A stretch of 64,000 nucleotides of DNA from Heligmosomoides polygyrus polygyrus. Lineage: Eukaryota > Nematoda > Chromadorea > Rhabditida > Heligmosomidae. A program made the translations under genes and the position numbers. The DNA is taken from contig OX377201.1 in assembly GCA_947396885.1 (NCBI GenBank), forward strand, positions 70,902,983 to 70,966,982. The letters are read 5' to 3'. Under the pieces are notes generated by a model that made no database searches, was not told the origin of the DNA, and saw only the letters and a program-made list of their open reading frames with translations. Each line of letters starts with the position of its first letter. The stretch's first letter is position 1. Below are positions 49,001 through 58,000 of the stretch, in pieces.

Positions 49001-52000
49001 AGAGGTGTAAAGGTCCCAGTTGATGGTCGTTCTGGGATTCCTCTTCTTGAACTTCGCGGCCTTCTCTCCTTGACGCGAAAAGCGCCACCTTGCGCGAAGA
49101 AGGCTGTGGTACCCGATCCCGTGTAGAACTTGGGGACAACGGAGACGTCGGTCAGGCAATACTTGCCGTTGAAGATGATGTGGTCGATCTCGTTGTGGAA
49201 CTGGCCACCGGGAGATTCCCAGGTCCATCGTAGGGAGGGAGGCTTCTGGAACTGCGAGTTTCCATGGATGGTCTTGGTCGACATAATAAACTCAGACAGC
49301 CTTTCACCTTGCTCGTTCCACTCCAAACCGTGGGTTCCTATGTGAAGTTCTTCCGGCGACCTTCGCGGTCCGATCTTGGCGTTGAAGTCGCCGACGATCA
49401 CCTTGTAAAAGGTGTGATCTTCCTTATAGAACTTCTCCAGCTCCACGTAGAAGGCTTCGACCTCTTCGTCGTCGTAGTCGGATGTTGGGGCATACGAGAC
49501 GAACACAGTCAAAGCTGGCACGGAACCACATCGCTTCAGTCGCAGACGTCCGATTCGGCTTGTCAGAGACTCGTACGAATCGATATTCATAACCAAGTGC
49601 GTGTTGACGAGGACACCAACGCCGCCTACTCCCCTGCTGTCGCATGTTCCGAGGAACAGTTCTTCTCCGGAGTCGTAGGCGACGTGTAGGGGGTGGTGTC
49701 TTCTCGTCTCGGTCGGTCCGATGACGTTGTACCTGATGGTCCTGGCTTGCATAATCAGATCCTCGACGGATGCTTCCTATGCGAGCGTACGGGCGTTGCA
49801 AGTACAGATCGTCTCCTAGTCCTTCTCAATTTGCGCAGCCTGGTTAGGCCCTGAGATTTTAACAGCCTCTCCGTACTCGTCCTTCCCATCGCTGCAGAAA
49901 TGGGGGCTCTTTCGGGGTCAGGGGAATGAGGCCCTTTAGTGCTGCTGTTTTTGACTTGAGTACACACGGGTAGCTAGTCGGGCTCTGTCGTGCGGGCGAA
50001 GAACTCCGGGCAGCCAGCCAGACTGCCCGAAGGGACGGGGCGAGACGAGACTTTTGATGCGGCCTGAAATCGCCTTACGATGTACTCCCAGTCTACCGAG
50101 TGCAAGCTTTTGGCCGAGCCGACACAGTTACAATCCACACAGTCACGGACACATCCGCGCACACTGTGCACGAACATGCCGCTCCCACGCACAAGGAACG
50201 CATCGACCCGACACAGCAGGAGCAAGGAGTCCATCCCCTGCATCCCACCTGCGTCTCTGGGCAGTACACGGTCGCGTTTGGTTCGCGTTTAATTCCCCTA
50301 TCCACCACCCGGGGACGCCCCACGTGGCCCTGCGACAAGCGGCCCGAGATCCCTCTTAACAAGAGAGCCCGAAGGCTCTCTATCGAGGGAGATCCGTGGA
50401 CACAACTGACATTAGGATGAAATAAGGCACTCTTCAACGTGGAGGAGCCCTGCCCCTTCAAGTTAAAGAGCCCACCTTTGTGGAGGGCTCCCAAGCGAAC
50501 TTCAGAATAACTTCTGCTTCTTTATGTCCATCGGGTGTCTTACCTCCTCATGATTTATGGCATATCGCAGTCAGCCTTCCAAGACTAGTTTGCCATGTCA
50601 CAAAGTTGGGACTTGTTTGGAGATGCGAAACCCTGCTTGGTGTTGGGTTCACCAATTATACTTCAGAGGAGATCGCTGTAGCACTCTCCGCGTGGTCCGT
50701 AGCGTCCTTGACGTGGCAGCAGAATTAGCGCACAACTTCGCCGAGTAAGAGATCGCAGGGGGAACACTTGAATAGGTTCGTTCGAAATGTAGGGCCTTAA
50801 ATGACCTACAGCCATGTAGAGGTCCGAGAAAAGACCGTTTTCGGTTAATGTTCTCACGAAGAAAGGGTTCTGTTTTTGATCGATGAACGCAGGCAGAAGG
50901 GTGTTTGCTTCTATGCTCTCGCCTGCCCTTTCTTTGTCGGTATAGCCAAAAACTAGGAGCAAACGCTATTCTCCGCAAACCTCCGTAACTCTTGAAACGG
51001 TGTGAATGACGCCACATGGCCCTTGCGGAGTTTAATCTACTCCACAGATTGAGCATCATTCAGTGCACTTGGTATGTGTGCAAGAATAATCTTCGTGAAG
51101 ATTTTCTAAAGCATGATCAGCAGACGGTAGATTCTAAGGTCTTCTCTTTCGTCCCCTTTTGTGAAGAAGTACAGTACGCAAATTCTTCCAATAATCGGAA
51201 ATCCATCCTTTTTAACGTAAGAGTCAAGTGTGATGCGAGCGTGAAGTGCACCATATGTACTATGTACCATAACCCTAATAATTTGGCTGAAATGTATTTC
51301 TGCCCAGGGTCTGTGCCAATTTCTATGCTCCTGATTGCGAGTCGAACTGCTGAAAAAAGAATTGAAGGTGGTGCCTCACCAGGGAGGAATTCTGGAGTTT
51401 GGCAGGAGAACAAACGAGCAAAATATTTCCAAGTAGAACTTATCCGTTATCGGCTCCATTCCAACACGGGAAGAGGTGAGAGTCCCATCCTCGATCAGCA
51501 AAACGAAGAACTGTGCTTGGGGAGATCCCTGTGGCACTTCTTCAGATTTGATTGTCTTTGTGCCTCTTCTAACAGCCGAATGTGGGCAGTACTTCCAACA
51601 GTGGTTTGCTTATGTAGCGCAGAAGATGTTTGGAAGGCTGTTCTCTCCGTGCTGCATTTGTACGCAGTCCTAAAGCCCTTTGCAAAACAGAATAACATTT
51701 TATACCAGGCGTAAGATAAAGCAAAGTGATAGACCTGACTACAGCTTTGAAAGATTCAGGGGTGTCCGGAATTTGCACCTAAATGATCGGAGTTCCATTG
51801 GCTATTTTTAGCACTTCCTCTCCTTATTTAATGTTCCAATTGTTTTCAACCGAAAGGCTAGTAAACATAATGAAAGCAGACTGCTCGGTACAATACCGCT
51901 CACGTCGCGCAGTCAAAACTGCGGTTTGCGTGTTTTCCGTCGCAAACCGTCGCATGCTCGTAACTCCTTCAGCTTCAGGTTCTTTCAACAAACCCAAATA

Positions 52001-55000
52001 TGGACGAGTAATAGTGCAGTAATACGAGTGAGTAATAGTGCAGGAAACTTCAACCGCTAAAAGTCCACCGCCCTAAAATGGCAGCTGGGACAAAAGCAGT
52101 TTAGGTAGCTGCAGAGAATTGAGAATTATATCGTAAAGTAATTTAAGTGTTCTACTTGCCTACTCACTTTTAAGCCATTAGCTCTCCCCGTCTTCCCGCA
52201 GAGATCAACTGAAATCGGAAAAAAACCGTGACACAAGGCTAACTTTCATTTCCGCACTGCTGCAACTTTGTTCAGTCATAAACTACATTGCTGTGTTTCA
52301 GCGCACTGCTAGACGTTTTATTACCTACAATACCCACAAGTGACAGCCGGCCGGAAAGGTGCAAACCTGACAGCAACACGCTCGCGCGTCCAATTTAGCA
52401 CAACAACGGTCGATGTTCTTCCGGATCACACTTCTAGCTACTTTCAATAAAACTGTTCAATTCAGCACGAAGAGTTCTATCGAAAAAAAACCTAGCCAAA
52501 TTCCAAAACATTGTTTTTCGACGACGTCATCTGCCGAGGCTCGAGCGACCTCGTCCTCCGTGCGAAACTGTCAAAAAATCGATATTTCCAAAATTGATCG
52601 AAATTGAAACCGTTCTATAGAGCTCTCCGAGTTGAACATATGGTACCATTGTGAGTGTCGAAAACTCAAATATGAGTGAGTAAGGGTGGAAGAAGGTTCA
52701 CCACTGCCGCCCGACGCTCTACACTCGCCCTGTATAAAATAGCAGATGGGGCTAAAGCAGTTTAGGAGCTGGGGAGTTGTGGGCATGTCATCGTAAAGTG
52801 CCTTTAGTGTTCTGCTGGCCCATGCCTTTGTGTGCCATTAGCTCGCCGCGTCTTCCCGTAGTGATGGACGAAACCGGAAAAAATTGGGTCCCACGAGCCT
52901 CACCCGCATTTTCCTATCGCTGTAGCTTAGTCTCTTCGAGAGCTACACTGTTGAGCTTAAGTGTGCGTCAAGAAACCTTTGCTGCCTACGAACCCCTCAA
53001 GGAGAGATATTCTCACCTGACAGAGTTGTCGCGCTCCGAACACCCCCGCGCCTGAAATTTGTGAGCTGTCGATCCACTCGATTGAAGGGTTGGATCCACT
53101 TGATTGAAGGGTGGATTGTGTATGCGTTGTTCACTCCAAGGTCTCGTAAAGACAAAGTACAGCAATTCCTGGTTAGCACGGCTAGGAATTTCTGGCTCTA
53201 CAAACGATTCGAATGAGTCTTGAAGGTTTTACATGAGCTACCGGGTAGGTGGTATAACAAAAAAGGCTCGTCTGAAGAAAGGTGGCGAAACGACCCTAAC
53301 ATTTAGTAGACATTTATTCATATTATTTGTTTAAACTTTAACTTTTATTTTATTTACATTTTCCAATAAGAGAAGATGGAAGCGGAGTGAACATGATTTC
53401 ACCCTCAATTGATAGGTTCGATCCTATATGTGTTGTTCACGGCTCACTTTCGAAAGATTCCTGGCATGACATAGCACTGACAACGCACGCCATGTTTGAG
53501 ATACTCCGAAAGCACGGATGCCCTGGGAAATACGCTACTACATATAATCGCAAAAGCGCGTGTACCCGGTTCGAACACTTCAGAAGCGGGAACAGGAGTC
53601 ACGAAGATGAGCCTCACTCTGGTCGACCGACAACGATATCTTTGGATGGACTGAGGAAACAGGCGGAGCAGCATCCATATGAAGGCGCGCAATGTTTTGC
53701 TGCTGCTCTTGGCTGTTCTCCATTCATCGTGGACAATGGACTGCGATCTCTTAGAGTGGTTAATAAGCTCGGTCAGTGGCTTCCACACGAACTAACCGAC
53801 AACAACCGGCGAAGACATCTGGACATATTCACTCAGCTGCTCTCCCGAAGTCGCACCTGCAACTGGCTGGACAGCATCGTCACAGGAGACGAAAAATGGG
53901 TCCTCTACGTCAACCACGCTCATAAATTTGCGTGGTGCAACGTGATGAAGCACCGAAATCTTTCGTAAAAGGTGAAATTCATGGGAGGAAAGTCATTCCG
54001 AGTGGGAGTTTACCATCTCGAGCTGCTGCTCGACAGCACGACTGTCACTGCCGAGGTCTACGCTACCCAACTGCAGAGGCTGGCTGACAAGATGCGCAAG
54101 AAACAGCCCAGGCTCGACAAAGTTCGTTTGCTGCACGATAACGCGCGCCCAAGATGACTTCTCAGAAAATTCTGGGGATGGGAAATTCTGCTGCATCCAC
54201 CGTACAACTCAGATCTGGCCCCAAGTGATCACCACCTTTTTCGATCACTTCAGCATCATCTGGAAGGGAAGCGTTATGAGGATCGTGACCACCTCGAAAA
54301 TGACCTCCGAGCTTTTTTCGCCTCCAAATCGCCGTATTTCTGCGCCAGAGGAATTCGAAATCTTGTGGAACGTTGGCGGAGAGTAGTCGATGTTGATGAA
54401 TATTATTTGGTGATTAATAAAATGTTGATAAAAAATTGTGTTATTTTAAAGAAATTATCGTATTTCTGCAGATACTTTCTGGACACCCTATAGAATAAAT
54501 TCTGATTGCTAAGTACTGCGAGTAAATCGCTAGCGAGGGGTGCAGCTTCTCAAAAGCGAGTGATAAACGCTTCAACTATATTAAACCTCATGCTCTACTG
54601 GAGTTAAAAGCATGCTAGATTTATTTCTCCGCGCAAGAAAGCAAAAGTTTGGACAGAAATCGCTTCGTATACTCGCATCATATTGTGATGTTTACTTTAT
54701 CTGTTAAAAGCAGTATATTTATTACAGTAAAGCTATGCAGTTATGCAACTGTCTTGTTGTTGACATGATTGTAGTTCTTCAGATTGTCAGATTTGTTTGG
54801 TGCTATTTATAGAATGCACATAATTTCTTCTCATGGAAGATCGTCAAGACGGAGTTCAGTAGTAATATGGCATAGTCCTCCTGCCTTTAAATTTTCTTGA
54901 GCATCGCGGAACCAGTCCGACGGTAGCTGCTGTATTGCACTCAACACATACTGCAAACAGTCTAACAAACTCGCTTCCTTTTTTCACGAGAAAACCGAGT

Positions 55001-58000
55001 TCCATGGCTTCGCAGCAGTGTCTCACGCGACCGCTTGCCTACGCAGTACAGATGCTTCGCACTGACATCAACGTATTGAACAAATGTGGGGACGTTCCTC
55101 GCGTTAAAACGGCGGAAACCGACCTCACACTCCTTTTAAAAATCCAGGCTTCTTGGAGAGCAACGCACAAAATTCAATCACAAACGTGGCGAAAAAGCTG
55201 AAAATGCTGAAAAGCTCGATGTTTTTCAGAACGGCCAAAGTAGGCTTTTCTACGTTCACGAAAGCCTACGTGCTTTCCATGTACTGGTCTGCAATGACGA
55301 TGACTACACTGGGTGAGCAGGTAAGACACGATTTTTTCGCAAACAACCTTCAAACATCGAAGACGCCGTCTAAACGGTTGACCAAGATTGGTATACCGTG
55401 TATCTGAACCTACATTTTGCACGCTCCGAAGTCCTCAGAGCCTGGAAAAGTCGGGACGTTTAGAACACCGCCCGCCCAAGCACCATTACACCATAGAACA
55501 CTAATTTTAGGGAGGATAGAAACATGTCTAGATACCATAGTTACAAATGAGCCACTACCCGTCCAGCTGGTCGCTGAAGAGGGTCGCCAGTTACCCTCAG
55601 GTGCATGTAGATGTGGGAGAAAGAATTTGGCCTCGTGACTGCCCGAATAAGCATTGTGTAGGCCTGGGCTGGTCTCACCCACATCTTGAACGACTTTTTC
55701 AGCAACAAACTGTTTAGGCAGTTGCTCATTTGCAACTGAGCCATTAGCTCTTGCTGTTGTTGTCCTTCGTACTAGTATTCTCCTCTGATGAAGTGGTGTT
55801 TAGGCGGGCGATATAGTAAATCTTTATCATTTTCCCAAACTGTGTTCAACAGCTCAAAGAAGACGTCATATACGTCTGAAGAAGCGTTTTCGCAAGCAAT
55901 TTTCCGGAACCTCTGTTTCCGTCTTTTTAGAACTTGTCTATGACTCTTCGGTTGTACTAAATAAATAGCACCTGAATGACGTTTCGAAAAAAAGCAAACC
56001 GCGACTATGTAAGAAAAGACGGAAAAGACACGGCTGACCTGGCCACATAGGTTAGTTATCAAGGAAACAAGCATTTTCTATGTACATGTCACTTCGAGCG
56101 TTAAGGTAACATATAAGTGCAGCCATTAAAGTCAGAATTCTGAGCTTTTCTCATAGCCGGCTCCGAACGAAACGATGCAGTCTGTGTTTGAAATTCTGGA
56201 CACGATGATAGGAATGGTGCTCTTCGCCGGAATCATGGGAAGTATTGGTGACCTGGTGGCAAAGGCAAACAAAGTGAAGGCGGACTGGCAGCAGAGAATG
56301 GACGGTCTGAAACAGTTCATGACGTACAGGTTGGTTCGCATCTTAAAGATTGGCTTCAGCACGATGTAAATTCTAACTTGGTTATCTAAAATAACGGCGA
56401 AAACTAGAAAGACGATTAAACAAATCTGGTAGGATCTTTAACCTAACAGCCTTGCAATAGATGCGGCTTGAACACTTTAACACCTATCCCATCAGAATTC
56501 TTGATGAGAGCCAGATAGTTTTGAGGTGTTAGTACCAGCAGTATAGATCAATCACATTAGCGGCTTGAGCGATTCTGAAATGCCTAATACGCTAACTCCA
56601 CTCCGATTAACAAGGAGGAATCCGCATTCAAGATCTGTTTAGAGTCCCAGCCACTAACTTATAATGAAGTAGGTTCCACATTCTGAATGATGAAATAGCG
56701 TTGCCCTCATGTATATCCCTTTCACTCGTTTGTCAGAAAAAATCGTATAACTTCTCCAACTTTCGACGCGGATATGGTTATACTGCTTAAACGGCAATGC
56801 AAATTTAGATTTTTGGCTTCGGAATTGTTTTGGAGCTCAATTGAAGTAAAACTAAAACAAAATGTAGAAATACAATAATTTTCTGGCGTATTATTTAGAG
56901 ATGCTGCATCATGAATTGGGGCAGTTTGTACGTGGCAATAAATGCTCTTTAGGTAGAGCTACGCAGTGGAGGAGTGTATGCTTGTTTAATGATCATTTCT
57001 ATTAAACCACTGATTTATGCGCAGCTCGTCTTATGACTAAAATTGTCGTATTGGTTGAGATTGAGGCGAGAAGTCCTCAGACAGACTTTCACGATCAAAT
57101 CTATCTGAAGTTCCTAAAATACCTTCAGCTTGATCTCAATTAAGTTCTTCTATTTTGAAGGACTTTAGTAGGTGTTTAGAAAAATGCTTATAATTTTGGA
57201 CGGCAGCCACTAGTAATCAATCTCAAATCCAGCAATTTTTATTACTAAAAAGGCATATATAAGGAATAAAGCGTGCGTGCTCCTATAACTTTGCACACCT
57301 GAAACACTAGCCACTTCTTTCGTAACCTTATTTTTGGAAAATTTCAAATGAAACGATGGGTAGTCTCCAGCTTCTCTCTTCTTGAAATCCCGGCATAGTT
57401 AGTGGTTCTATTTATAGTATTGCACCAGCACAATATAAAGGTGGATCTTTATCTGGCCTAAATTTCGCTCTTAGTGGTGTATTAAGAGAGGGCGATCGTG
57501 CTCTGGAAGCCGACAACTTCGTTCAGACGTAAGGCAAAATAATGACCCATTTTGAAAACCTCGTGCTGGCACCATATTAATAACAAGAGAGAAGAACAAC
57601 TAACGATGAGAATACTAGTGATGGTCTTCTAGTATGCAGCTTTTAGTTGTGTTAAGGGCATTATGCGTTTGTTCTTTCAGAAGCTAAAGTTTGCTATATC
57701 CAGAGCACGTCTATTAGGGGGGGGGGGGGGCAAAAGTAATGAGACACCCCATGCCGTGTCCATATATCTCGTGGCTGGAGTCTGGATTTGTACTTGTTGT
57801 ATTTGTATGTTTGTATGCTACTTACTGAAGCCCATCTGAAAAGTTACCACTTCCGCCCTTTCCAGAAGCATGCCAAAAACCCCAGCCTGTCTCATGCCGA
57901 AACCCCAGTCTGACGAGTTGACCTGTGTCGCGCAAATCTCCCCCAATTCCCAACCCCGAGCAGCCTGGGCTCAATATTCACGCAAGATGAGAAGTACGTC

